From Wurfbainia villosa (lineage: Eukaryota; Streptophyta; Magnoliopsida; Zingiberales; Zingiberaceae), in the NCBI GenBank assembly GCA_025175895.1, contig CM046000.1:67236720-67300719 (forward strand): a stretch of 64,000 bases of DNA. The letters run 5' to 3'. A model generated the notes under the pieces. The model was not told the DNA's origin, searched no databases, and saw only the letters and a list, made by a program, of their open reading frames with translations. Numbering within the stretch: position 1 is the first letter of the stretch; each line of letters starts with the position of its first letter. The position numbers were made by a program, and so were the translations under genes. This document shows, piece after piece, positions 21,398 through 32,891 of this stretch.

Positions 21398-22190
21398 ATG
21401 ACGTCTTTGAATTTGTGCACTATTTTGGATTCGAACAAATTGACTGGACCTAACTTCTTGGACTAACTTAGAAACTTGAGAATTGTTCTCAAGGCAGAAA
21501 AGCTTGCGTATGTCCTCGAAGAGCCTCTTGCCAAACGTCCTAAGGATGATGTAACTCCAGACCAATTGTTGGCCTATCAGAAACATGTGGATGATTCTGA
21601 ACTGGCGAGTTACATCATGCTAGCCGCGATGGTACATGAGGTGCAAAAACAGCATGAGCATATGAATGCTAATACCATAGTCTTCCATCTTCATGAGTTG
21701 TTTGATGAGCAAGCGAGATCTGAAAGGTTCAAAGTCTCCAGGCTCCTCTTCACCTCTAAGATGTAAGAAGGTTCATCTGTAGTGTAGTTTGTTCTAAAGA
21801 TGAATGAGTACATCGAGCGGCTGGCTACCCTCGGGTTTGTGATGGATCATGAATTAAGTATTGACTTAATTCTGCATTGTTTGCCCAAGAGTTTCTCACA
21901 ATTCGTGATGAACTACCAGATGAACAAACTTGAATCCACTATTCCTGAGCTCTTCAATATGCTGAAGATTATGGAGCCTTCTATGAAGCATGAGGAGAAG
22001 GCAATTATGTTAGTTGATTTCTCAAAGAAAGGTTCTAAGAGGAACTCAAAGGAACAAATGAAAGGGAAGAAGAAAAAGGCTAAAAAGGCAAAACCAGCAC
22101 AACAGGGCACTTGCCATCATTGTGGCAAGGAGGGCACTGGCGAAGAAACTGCAAGATTTATCTTGAGTCCGTGAAGAAGAAGAAGACATC
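21398..22190 (+). pseudogene. gag: gag of copia element E
   Basis: An ATG at 21398 starts a Ty1/copia Gag of the UBN2/retrotran_gag type: LDSNKLTGPNF, then a stop where a tryptophan is expected (position 26; TAA), then LRNLRIVLKAEKLAYVLEEPL and the helical capsid core. Stops follow near 21765 and 21784, the frame resumes at 21800 and reaches a lysine-rich tract and a zinc knuckle CHHCGKEG, where one missing base shifts the HWRRNC half into another frame. The protein would build the particle and bind RNA; this copy is dead. Confidence 0.85.
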
Positions 22191-23548
22191 CGATGCCCCA
22201 TCCTTTTCAGGTATCTTCGTTACTGATTATCATTCTATTTCCTTAGACACTTGGGTATTGGATACTGGGTGTGACTCACATATATGTAATGACATACAGG
22301 GGCTAAGGAATAGAAGAAGACTCGTCAAAGGGGAGTCAAATTTGCTATTTGGCAATGGAGCAAAGGTTGATGTGGTCGCCATCAGAACTTATTTGCTGAA
22401 GCTCCCTAGTGGACTAGTCTTAGAATTGGACAATTGCTATTATGTTTCTTCTCTAATAAAGAACATTTTTTCTATTTTCTGCTTAAATAAAAATGATTAC
22501 CATTTGACGTTTAGTAACAATTGTTGTTATATAACTTTGAATGACGTACTTTATGGGGCTGAAACTTTGAGCAATGGTATTTATATGTTGGACGTATCTA
22601 GTGACATTTTCAATATTGAAGCGAGCAACAAACGTGCTCGAAAGGATAATCAATTAGACTCCTACATGTGACATTGTCGTCTTGGCCATGCAAGCAAGAA
22701 ATGCATGTCCAAATTATACCGATGCGGAATTCTGGAATCTTTTGAATCTGATTCATTCGATATATGTGAATCATGCTTAAAAGGCAAGATGACCAAGTTA
22801 CCTTTTACTGAAAAAGGTGAACCGGTGGGAGAGTTACTTCATCTAATACATACGGATGTATGCGGACCTATGACAACTCATGCTCTAGGAGGCTATATCT
22901 ATTTCATTACCTTCACCGATGATCACTCATGGTTTGGGTATGTGTTCTTGATGAAACACAAGTTTAAAGCCTTTGAAAAGTTCAAAAAATTCAGAAATGA
23001 AGTAGAGAAATAACTTGGCAAGAGTATTAAAATTCTTTAATCGGATCGAGGTGGTGAATAGTTGAGTCAAGAATTTCTAGATTATCTAAAGGACAATGGT
23101 ATATTGTCTCAATGGACTCCGCCGTATACACCGTAACATAATGGTGTATCTGAGAGGCGTAATCGGATCTTGTTGGACATGGTCAAGTCGATGATGAATC
23201 ATGCAAATCTTTCCAAGTCCTTTTGGGGCTATGCACTTTAGATAGCTATTTACTTGCAAAACAGAATGCCAACCAAGGTAGTCTCTACTACTCCATATGA
23301 GATATGGAATAGTAAGAAACCTCATTTATCTTACTCGAAGATATGAGGTTGTCTTGCTTATGTGAAGAGGACTGTATCAGACAAAATGGATGCTAAGTCT
23401 GATACATGTCTATTTATTGGACACCCTAAGGAAATGAGGGGTTACCAATTCTATCATCTTGTGGAACAAAAGGTGTTTGTTTCAAGACATATTGTGTTTC
23501 TAGAGAAAGAGTTTCTCTTGCAAGAAAATAGTGGGAGTGTCGTCGAGC
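22191..23548 (+). pseudogene. Protease and integrase of copia element E
   Basis: The protease motif VLDTGCDSHICND (catalytic D intact) is at about 22258. GAG-pre-integrase and the zinc domain follow: a stop replaces W in the block before RLGH, and CESCLKGKMTKLPF is present. The integrase core shows HTDVCGPM, FTDDHSWFGY, SDRGGE and, after a stop, HNGVSERRNR (the E). Stops at about 22669, 23011, 23037, 23058, 23134, 23238 and 23344 are each one or two transitions away from the codons in element D (for example CAA to TAA, TGG to TGA). Confidence 0.85.
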
Positions 23549-24956
23549 CGACATGGATGGTAATGTGATTACCTATAAGGCTAGACTAGTGGCGAAAGGA
23601 TATCGTCAAAAGCAAGGTGTTGATTATGACGAGACCTATTCACATGTTGCTGTGCTTAAATCTATTCGAATGCTCCTGGCCATAGCGGCTCATTATGATT
23701 ATGAGATATGGCAGATGGATGTGAAAATGACTTTCCTTAATGAAAACCTACTCGAGGACATGTATATGATATAACCTGAGGGTTTCACATCGGTTGATAA
23801 AATCAAGGTATGCAAACTTTGACGGTCCATTTATGGACTGAAGCAAGCATCCAAGAGTTGGAATATCCATTTTGATGAGACAATCAAAAGGTTTGATTTC
23901 TCACAAAATTCAGACAAACCCTATGTGTACAAGAAGGTTAATGGGAGTGCAGTCGTATTCCTAGTGTTGTATGTCGATGACATATTACTTATAGGAAACA
24001 ATATATCTATCTTACAGTCGGTTAAAATTTAGTTATTCAAAACATTCTCCATGAAAGACCTGGGAGAAGCGACCTACATCCTCGGGATCAAGATCTATAG
24101 AGATAGATCGAAATGGTTGCTTGGTCTTTCATAGTCTACATATATAGACCAAGTACTAAAGAGGTCTAGCATGTTGAAATCCAAGAAAAATTTCCTTCCC
24201 ATCATGCATGGGATACACCTTTCGAAGTTTATGTGTCCGTGCACAGAATACGAGAGGATTTGCATGAGTAAGATTCCCTATGCATCCGCAATAGGATCTA
24301 TCATGTATGCTATGTTATGTACGAGGCCCAATATATCGTATGCTCTGAGTGTCATGACCAGATACCAGTCTGATCCAAAAATGGATCATTGGGTGACTGT
24401 TAAGACAATCCTTAAGTACTTAAGAAGAACTAAGGATGTGTTCCTAATATATGGAGAAGATGATATGGTAATACGCGGTTATAAGGATACCAACTTCCAG
24501 ACAGACAGGGATGATTCCACGTCACAGTCTGGGTACGTATTTACCTTAAATGGAGGTGCAATAAGTTGGAAAAGTTCCAAGCAAGACACTATAGCGGATT
24601 CTGCCACTGAGGTAGAATACATTGCGACTTTGGAAGCAGCAAAGGAAGTGGTTTGGATTGAGAAGTTCATTTATGAACTTGGTGTGGTTCTAACCATTGT
24701 TGAAGCAATACCGGTATACTGTGACAACAATGGAGCATTTGCACAGGCGAAAGAGCCAAGGTCTCATCAACGATCCAAACATGTGTTTTGTCGCTATCAT
24801 TTGATTAGAGAGATCATAAGAACGAAGGAAATACAAATCGAGAAGATTCCCACTGAAAAGAAATTAGCGGATCCTTTAACTAAGGCCTTACTTCAAAATA
24901 AGTTTGAGGGCCATATTAGGGCTTATGGTATTGGATATCGTGGTGATTGGCATTAG
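23549..24956 (+). pseudogene. Reverse transcriptase and RNase H of copia element E
   Basis: The region between integrase and RT has lost about 0.38 kb relative to D: GTCGTCGAG joins directly to CCGACATGGATGG. RT then reads NVITYKARLVAKGYRQKQG, IWQMDVKMTFLN, YGLKQASKSWN, and the catalytic LYVDDILLIG (about 23966). RNase H shows the terminal IPVYCDNNGAF and the tail KLADPLTKAL. It ends at TAG 24954-24956. Stops near 23772, 23821, 24030 and 24132 disrupt it. The 261-codon frame 24171-24956 is the best-preserved piece. Confidence 0.86.
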
Positions 24957-24959
24957 GTC

Positions 24960-24970
24960 AAGTGGGAGTT
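24960..24970 (+). other. Polypurine tract of E
   Basis: AAGTGGGAGTT immediately before the 3' LTR start at 24971. Confidence 0.8.
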
Positions 24971-25461
24971 TGTTAGCAATATATGAGAGGTGTCCTAAGG
25001 CAATCTCCTTATGTTTAAACCATTTATATGTTAAATGAAGATTCACTATTTGAGTATACATGTTTTCATGTATTTAATTAGATCTTAAACTCATTTACTG
25101 AATGCCCACGATATGATTCACAACATGAGAGAATTTGTGATTGGATCACAACTAGTGAGTATCTCTACATGTGTAATTGTGATGTATTGGAATTATCCCT
25201 AGTTGATGAATTGATGGATTTGGACACTATCAATTCTGTCGAGACTAGCATGAGGTATACTCTTTGGTGTATCCAAGCAGCTGATTCTCACTGGATGGAG
25301 ACATTGTAATGTTCGAAGTTAATCGTGGATGCTAGTTATGGTAACTAATTCATTGGAGTGACCAGCTGTAAGACTTCATATGGTTCTCTACATATATGGA
25401 TATGTCAATGAAGTTCTTACTGCAGCTTAAGTGCGATATTTCTTTGACTTGCAGTATTCAA
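24971..25461 (+). repeat. 3' LTR of copia element E, first part
   Basis: Begins TGTTAGCAATATATGAGAGG and runs to TTCAA (25457-25461), where SIRE-like element B is inserted. It matches 15238 onward. It continues at 60382. Confidence 0.92.
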
Positions 25462-26600
25462 TGTTAGGGATCGTTTGGAAGCTAGAGGGGGGGGGGTGAA
25501 TAGCATTTTTCATTTCTACAAGAATGATTAGCGGAAGCAAATAGAAATAATATAAGTAAAAACAATATAACAATGCTAACAAAGCCTTTACGTGGTTCAG
25601 AGATAACCCTCCTACTCCACGGTGATCCTTAAGGTGGATCAACCCAAACAATTCCACTAAGATGCTTTCCTTTACAACAAACCTCCTCTTCTTTACAAAG
25701 AATGAAACTTAAGCTTAGAGAGAGGAGGAAGGGATTTAAGATCACTTAGAAAGCTTGAAAACTCGTGGAGGCTTTGAGGAAGAATTAGAGAATGAGCATT
25801 AACCCCAAAAACCACCACCATCCCTCTTTTTATAGAGAGAGGGCTGATTTTCCCATTGGAGCACGATCAATCAACTGATGCACAACATCAGTCGACTGCC
25901 GACGTGATTAATGACTTCTAAACAGCTGGATTCACGGGATTCTGAGTCATTTCGTCCAACGACATTCTCATCAGTCGACTGATCAATCCATCAGTCGACT
26001 GATGTAGTGATCAGTCGAGTGATCACAGGCCACAATCGAGTGTGACTCCACTCTGTGCCCATTTTTACCTTGATCGGCCGCCGCTGCGATCGGCCGATCG
26101 ACATCAACATCGATTGATCGCGCCATGATCAAATCGATCGATGGTCGAGATTTTATCCGACTCGATCCGAGCACCGACGTCGATTGATACATCATATCAG
26201 TCGACTGATACTCATCAAGTATGAGTAATTCATACTTGATTTTACCCCTTAGACCTAGACTCAACCTTCCAGCTCTTCTTTAAGCCTTGCGCCTCCAGGA
26301 TCCCTCCGAGTCCGTGACTTGTTCATCCTTTGTGCTTTGCTTCCAAGAGCTTCCTTTGGTTTTGTCATGTCTTGGGTTTCCTTTGCCAGTGTGTGCTTGG
26401 ACTTTACGCCGCCAAGTCTACATGCTTGGACTTACGCTGCCAAGACTTGCTTTTGGACTTCTCTTGCCAAGATCTTACTTAGACTTTGCCTTTACCTGTC
26501 ACTTAATCATGTTCACCATTAGATCACAATTTGTTGCCTAACTTAGATGATTATCCAAACATCAAAACATATAAATGCTTGGGGTATTGTTGCACCAACA
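25462..26600 (-). repeat. 3' LTR of SIRE-like element B
   Basis: Plus strand: TGTTAGGGATCG ... GTTGCACCAACA, 1139 bp. A run of 10 G lies at 25487-25496. The TATA box, read on minus, is TATAAAAA (25834-25827). Several copies of the palindrome CAGTCGACTG lie upstream of the TATA box in element orientation (about 25892, 25975, 25992 and 26209). Its equivalent in the other LTR (59250-60376) is nearly identical except for that palindrome-rich part. Confidence 0.92.
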
Positions 26601-27336
26601 ATCTCTCCCTTTTTGATGTTTGACAATCATTTAAGTTAGGTCTTTTAAAGATACACATAATCATATCACATAATCATATATCCATTTCTAACTTAAATAT
26701 TTCTTCTCCCCCTTTGACATACATCAAAAAGAGAAGAAATCATATATCTCATAGACGAATTGAAAACATTGTTATCTTGAACTAAGGTATAGAATTGAAA
26801 GTTAGCTCCCCCTTAATCCAAGATATAGTTCATGATGAGTAAAATGTCCTAACTTTGCACCAACAATGTAAATTTGAAAAAGATATAGTTAATGAAAACT
26901 CCCCCTAAAACACTGCATTAAATAGTTCAAAGAGTTGGTTTACACTCAGTATTATCATGCTAAAGTTTTAGGAGATCAAAGATACACTAAATATCATAGA
27001 ATGGAGCTGTTTATGAACACCGATCAGATCGTGATAACTATAAATCAATTTGACCTTTTATTTAAATTCAAAAATGCGTTAAAAATTCCAGAGACCTCGA
27101 AAAATCACGAAATTTTGCGTACACATTTATGAAATCATACTTTATCAAAGAAAAATATTTTGAAAAATATATGTTTTCCAGATTTTGAGATTGATACAAA
27201 CTTGGAGGCTAACAAAAGTTCTAATGTTTTTGCAAACTTTGTATCACTTTTGTGTTTCACTTGAAAACTGTTTTTCAAAATATGCTAAACATAGTTTAAA
27301 ATATGTTTTATTTGACATTTCCAATCATGTTCTTAG
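26601..27336 (-). other. Element B polypurine tract and 3' untranslated region
   Basis: On the minus strand the bases next to the LTR read AAAAAGGGAGAGAT, the polypurine tract. The rest is AT-rich and lacks a long frame, so no env-like gene is present in this copy. It ends at CTTAG (27332-27336), the target duplication of element A, and continues at 36049. Confidence 0.8.
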
Positions 27337-29418
27337 TGATGGCATTGCCCGGAGGTTCATTGGCTCCCATGTCCCCGGATTAAAATTTTCACTAATGAAA
27401 ACTAATCCGGATGGGATGAGTTTCCTAAGCTCAACCAATTCATCGTCGTGCTAACGACTTGAGCGATCGCTTGAACAAACTAGTTGTTCAAGCAACCAAA
27501 CTCTTATAGTCGGTTAGCCGCGGAAGAGACGACGGACGGATCGCCGATTTTTGTGTTTATCTTCGGGGTCCATGATTATACAAATACATATGGATGTAGA
27601 CATGTATAATCAACACATATAAACATATTAATAAGAACATGCAAAGATCAATAATAAAACTTGTAAAACTTTTATACCTCTTGATCTTCTATCGTATGTC
27701 CTAACCTCCTTGTAGACTTCGCGTGGGCGAAGATCCTCCACAAGTTGAAGCTTCCTAGATCTTCTTCAATCAAAAGAAAAAGAACTCTCCTTCCCTTCTT
27801 GCTTGAGCCAACCACCAAGCCACAAAGGCTTGATGCCACCGGCCCCAAGAAAAGGAGAACAAGATGGCCAACCAAGGAACTGAACAAGGGAACAATCCCT
27901 AGCTCCTTAGTGCCGCCGACCAAGAGGAAAAGAAGAGGAGAAGAGGAATAGGTTGAGCGCCGACCAAGGTAGAGGGAAGAGAGATAGGTGCCGGCCACAC
28001 CCTAGGAAGAAGAAGAGATCCTCTCCTATAGTTGCCGCCCACTCTTCCTTCCAAACCCTAGCCGCCCAACCAAGGAACCAAACCCTAATCTCCCTAGGAT
28101 TTCTTGCCGCCCAAGCCAATGAAAGGCAAAACCCTAATCTCCAAAAACATCCAACAACTTGTCTTGCCGCCCACCTTAAGCCACCTTATATAGAGTTAGG
28201 CTTAAGCCTTGTTTTAATCTCTACCGTCGGTTCTAGGGTTTTAATCTCAATTGTCAGTTCTAGAGATTTAATCTCAACTGTCGGATCTAGAGATTTAATC
28301 TCCACCGTCGGATCTAGGGATTTAATCTCAACCGTCCAATCTAGAGATTTGATCTCAACCGTCGGATCTAGAGATTTAATCTCCACCGTCGGATCTAGGG
28401 ATTTAATCTCAACCGTCGGATCTAGAGATTTAATCTCAACCGTCAGATCTAGAGATATAATCTCCACCATCGGATCTAGGGATTTGTTTTCCATCATTGG
28501 ATCTAAGCTTCATGAGGATTATATTAGGCTATGATAAGGACCATGAGGAGGAGTTGGATCTTGGCCACCCGATGGATCAGAACCACACAAACTTGATCCA
28601 TCAATGATGTTCCATTCCACTAGAGGATCATCATTTAATTACCTCACCAACCCCCATAAATTAATATGGGCTCCATACATTATTCGTACATCCATCTCCC
28701 CGTGTTTAAGATATCGAATGTCCGTCAATTAATTGATTTACTGACCATCAATCAATTAACATCTAACTCCTCGAGTAGTACCACTCAACCTTATCATCAC
28801 GTTGACTAAGTCAACCTGCAGGGTTTACATGATGAACCTTATGAGCTCCTCAAGGGGACATCATCAACCTAATATGTAGGACACGGTTTCCTCCTATAAT
28901 TAACAGCACACCATGTAAATAATATCATTTCCCAACTTACCAGGCATATTGATTTAATCCATATAAATCTCACCCTTTGGTAAATCAAAGAAATAAATAC
29001 TAAGTACATGTGCCCGTTATTATATCGGGATTAAGAGCATGTACAACATAATATCCGAGGTCCGATTCAATTATGTAGTCAGCAATAAATTGAATCACCT
29101 CTATGTCGGTCCTGCTCAATACACCAAAGTGTACTAGTGTAACTCTATGTTCAAGACAAAACAATACCAAGCTACACTACAACCATGCCAATGGTTTATC
29201 CAAAACCATCTTGGTTGTGAGCCTCTTCTTATATTCTACAAGGGACTGATAACATGATCTTCTGTGCCACACCAAGCACCATGTTATCTACAATGTAAAG
29301 TATTAGATAATATGCACACATATAATAAATATAAAGTGCAAACAATGATCATGTGATTCTTATTTCAAAATAAAAATGTTCATACAAAAGAGCTAGGCTT
29401 TCAGTATACATTCCAACA
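27337..29418 (-). repeat. 3' LTR of copia element A
   Basis: Plus strand: TGATGGCATTGCCCGG ... CAGTATACATTCCAACA, 2082 bp. On the minus strand a TATA box (TATATAA, 28192-28186) lies directly downstream of an 11-unit 27-bp repeat. The transcribed part (27700-28180) is GC-rich with repeated TTGCCGCCCA and AAACCCTAA words. Confidence 0.93.
28211..28505 (-). repeat. 27-bp tandem array upstream of the TATA box, element A 3' LTR
   Basis: Eleven units of 27 bp. The consensus plus-strand unit contains ATCTCAACCGTCGGATCTAG and AGATTTA. Six units contain GTCGG, that is CCGAC on the sense strand of the element. Each unit junction also forms the near-palindrome GAGATTTAATCTC. Because 27 is divisible by 3, the array is open in several frames and gives spurious proteins with nine-residue repeats. 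Confidence 0.93.
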
Positions 29419-29430
29419 ATCTCCCACTTA
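29419..29430 (-). other. Polypurine tract of A
   Basis: Minus strand TAAGTGGGAGAT next to the 3' LTR. Confidence 0.82.
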
Positions 29431-29449
29431 TACTAAAAGACTATGCTGT

Positions 29450-30834
29450 CATCACACTGCCATACATCTGATCCCCATGTCCTCCACATGCCTATCAAAC
29501 GCTTTCGCTGGAAGGGCCTTAGTGAATGGATCCGCCAGGTTATCCTCTTATGCAATCTTGGTGACAACTACTTCTCCTCGCTTTACGATTTCTCATATCA
29601 GGTGGTACTTGCACTCTATGTGTTTACTCGCCTTATGGGCTCGTGGTTCCTTCGAGTTTGCAACTGCACCACTGTTATCACAATAAATTGTGATAGTTCT
29701 GGGTAAACCAGGAATCACATCCAAATCCATCAAGAATTTCCTGAGCCATACAACTTCCTTGGCTGACTCAGAGGCTGCCACATACTCAGCTTCCATGGTA
29801 GATTCCGCCATGTATTTCTGCTTGACACTCCTCCATACTATGGCTCCACCTCCAAAAGTAAACACAAAGCCCGAGGTAGACTTACTGTTGTCCCTATCTG
29901 ATTGGAAATCAGAATCCGTGTAACCCACAGGGACTAATTGATCTGCCCGGTAAACCAGCATATAATCCCTAGTCCTTCTCAGGTACTTCAATATATGCTT
30001 TATCGCAGTCCAATGTCCCTGTCCAGGATTACTCTGATATCTGGTAACCATGCCCATGGCAAAGCAGATATCTGGTCTCGTACATAGCATAACATACATG
30101 AGGCTTCCTACTGCCGAAGCATAAGGAACCGCCTTCATCTCCTCTATCTCGTTTGATGTTTTGGGACACATCTCTTTAGATAAAGGTACTCCATGCCTAA
30201 AAGGTAGAAAACCTTTCTTGGAGTTCTGCATGCTAAAACGAGCAAGGATAGTGTCAATGTATGAAGCTTGAGATAAGCACAACATCTTTTTCTTGCGATC
30301 CCTTATCACCTTGATCCCAAGGATGTGTCCCACTTCTCCCAAGTCCTTCATATCAAACTGTTTGGACAACCATACCCTTACGTCTGATAACACTCTGATA
30401 TTGTTTCCAACTAACAAAATGTCATCTACGTATAGTACAAGAAATATCACTACGTTTCCGTCACATCTCTTGTATACACAAGGCTCATCCGGACTTTGAA
30501 TAAATCCATATGACTGGATTACCTCATCAAAGCAGATGTTCCAAGATCTAGAAGCTTGCTTCAATCCATAAATGGACCGATTAAGCTTACACACAAGATG
30601 CTCTTTGCCCTTTGCAATGAATCCCTCTGGTTGCTTCATATAGATGTTTTCCTCAAGACTTTCGTTAAGGAAAGCTGTCTTGACATCCATCTGCCAAATC
30701 TCATAATCCTCATGAGCAACAATAGATAAGAGAATCCGGATAGACTTAAGCATAGCTACCGGTGAAAAGGTCTCCTCATAATCGATACCCTCTTTCTGAG
30801 TATACCCTTTCGCAACAAGCCTAAAAGGTCTCAA
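29450..30834 (-). pseudogene. Reverse transcriptase and RNase H of copia element A
   Basis: The frame begins after a short deletion near 30825 (about 5 bases lost in the codons before RLVAKGYTQKEG), so it is out of phase with the integrase part. RT motifs: IWQMDVKTAFLNESL, YGLKQASRSWN and the catalytic VLYVDDILLVGN (about 30410). RNase H: DSDFQSDRDNSKSTSGFV, YMAEST...EYVAASE and IYCDNSGAVA. A TGA at 29593-29595 (an arginine codon is expected after KYHLI) and a TAA near 29547 interrupt the last 45 codons; the reading continues to a normal end at 29450-29452. Confidence 0.9.
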
Positions 30835-32533
30835 CCTTCCCGTCTACTCCTCTCTTTCTCTTGTAGATCCACTTGCATCCAATGGCTTTCACACCATCGG
30901 GTGGTTCTACTAGCTCCCAGACATGATTAGAATCCATAGATTCTATCTCTGAATTCATCGCTGTTTGCCAAGATACCGCATCTCTATCTTGGAGTGCCTC
31001 ATCATATATCCAGGGATCAGGTTCATGTTTACCAGGGACTAAGTCCGAAGACTCTCCCAAGAACATGAATCTCTCTGGTTGTCTAACAACCCTCCCACTA
31101 CGATGAGGTGACTCCTGTGTATGCTCTGTGACACGTGGTGCAGTGACTTGTGGTATTTCCTCTTGTACCGGTGGTACTGAAGTCGGGACTTCCCCTTTCA
31201 ACTCCTCAAGAACAATCCTACTCGTGGGCTTGTGGTTCATCACATAGTCCTCCTCTAGAAATATGGCATTCGTACTCACGATCACCTTCTGATCTCTAGG
31301 ACTATAGAACAAACCACCCTTCGTTCCCTTAGGGTAGCCAACAAACAAGCCGCATTGCATGACGAGATTCCAACTTACCAAAGATCTCCCTTCAAAGACT
31401 TGTGGCCGACTACCCCAAATCTGAATATGTCTTAGACTAGGCTGATCCCACAGTGAGCAGAGGGTAGAGTCCGACTTAGATGGAACCAAGTTCAGAATGT
31501 GTGTTGCCATTTCCAGAGCAAACCCCCAGAACGAATCAGGTAACTCAGAATAACTCATCATCGATCTGACCATCTCCATAAGAGTCCTATTCCTTCGCTC
31601 CGCCACACCATTCTGCTGGGGTGTGCCAGGTGCGGACAATTGGGATTGAATCCCAGCCTCTGATAAGTAACTCCTAAAATCTCCCAAGAGGTACTCGCCA
31701 CCATGATCAGATCGTAGTGTCTTGATACTTTTACCTTGACGGTTCTCCACATCAGCCTTGAATTCTTTGAACCTGTCAAAGCATTCAGACTTGCGGCGCA
31801 TTAAGTAAATGTATCCATACCTTGAATAATCGTCTATAAAAGAGACAAAGTATTCAAAGCCACCTCTATCCTGAATAGACATAGGATCGCACAAATCAGA
31901 ATGAACCAATTCCAATACATCTTTGGCTCTATACCCCTTAGCCTTAAAAGGCCTCTTGGTCATCTTACCTTCCAAGCAAGACTCATAGGTTGGGAGATCT
32001 TCCACCACTAATGAACCCAAGTCTCCATCAGCTATCAACCTTTGAATTCTACTCAGGTTAATATGACCAAGTCTTAGGTGCCAAAGATATGTTTGGTTCA
32101 TTTTCGAAGGTTCTTTTCTCTTATTAGATTTAGAAGATGAGTTATTCACTTCTATATGCATCGTGGGAGTTTTCGGTTCAAGAGTGTACAAATTGCCAAC
32201 CAATGTACCAGAATAGATAATCTCCCTATTCCTTTTTATAACAACTTTGTCATTAAAAGAAATAGAATATCCATCCAGAAACAATTTAGAAACTGAAATT
32301 AGATTCTTTCTAAAAGTAGATACATAAAGACAATTTCTCAAAGCCAAAACTTTATTCCTATCAAAAGATAAATAAACGTCTCCCACTACAATAGCCGCCA
32401 CCTTTGAAGCATTGCCCAAGTAATTAGTAATCTCTCCTTCAGCTCGTCGTCGGGTTTCTTGAAACCCCTGCAAAGTATTGCAGACATGATCAGAGGCTCC
32501 TATATCTACACACCAGGTGCTGGTAGATAACAC
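30821..32533 (-). pseudogene. Protease and integrase of copia element A
   Basis: A 570-codon open stretch. The protease active site reads CVDIGASDHVCN, with an isoleucine in the usual D-T/S-G motif. The integrase zinc domain has WHLRLGHINLSR but YESCLEGK, where the first cysteine of CxxC is tyrosine (TGT to TAT). The catalytic core has HSDLCDPM, FIDDYSRYGY and QQNGVAERRNR. The integrase C-terminal region and the linker with PHRSGRVVRQPERF lead to the RT start (WQTAMNSEIESM, GCKWIYKRKRG). The frame ends at a small deletion. Likely inactive because of zinc and protease changes plus the frameshift. Confidence 0.9.
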
Positions 32534-32539
32534 CGCTAA

Positions 32540-32891
32540 CCATGTTTCAAGGACTAGACCAAAGGATATACCTTTGTTCTGTTTCGGACTGGGACAGTCC
32601 TTCTTCTAATGTCCATCCTGCTTGTAAGTGAAGTACTTGCCTTTCGGCTTCTTCACTCCTCCCTAAGATCCTCCCACCACCTTTGCTCCACCTTGTTTCT
32701 ACTTCTTCTTGCCTTTCGGCTTAGAAGTAGAAACCTTTTTGAGCAACCATGGCTTGAGGACACTCTTCGAAGAGTGCATATTTGTACTCCTCAGCAGTTA
32801 AGACAATATCCAAATTTCTTTTCCAATCAATATAATTTGTTCCAGTAAGTTTATTTTCCTTTAGTATTACAGTAAGTGGACTGAAAATCAT
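32540..32891 (-). pseudogene. gag: gag of copia element A, internally deleted
   Basis: An ATG at 32891 starts the copia Gag N-terminus (LKENKLTGTNYIDWKRNL). After about 45 codons, at EECPQAM, the sequence jumps to the lysine-rich tail and zinc knuckle (about 32700-32590). The whole capsid core is therefore missing. The knuckle reads YFTYKQDGH-stop-KKDC: two of the three cysteines are tyrosine and a tryptophan is a stop; the cysteine and tryptophan changes are G-to-A on the coding strand. Confidence 0.82.

Noticed and set aside
26601..27336. Env-like gene downstream of pol in SIRE-like elements
   Set aside because: Neither B (26601-27336 with 36049-36296) nor C (38666-39544) holds a long frame in this position.
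27953..28534. Open frames with a nine-residue repeat (ISTVGSRDL) on plus and its counterpart on minus; same at 34428-35162
   Set aside because: They are translations of the 27-bp non-coding repeat in the A LTRs; open on both strands because 27 is a multiple of 3.
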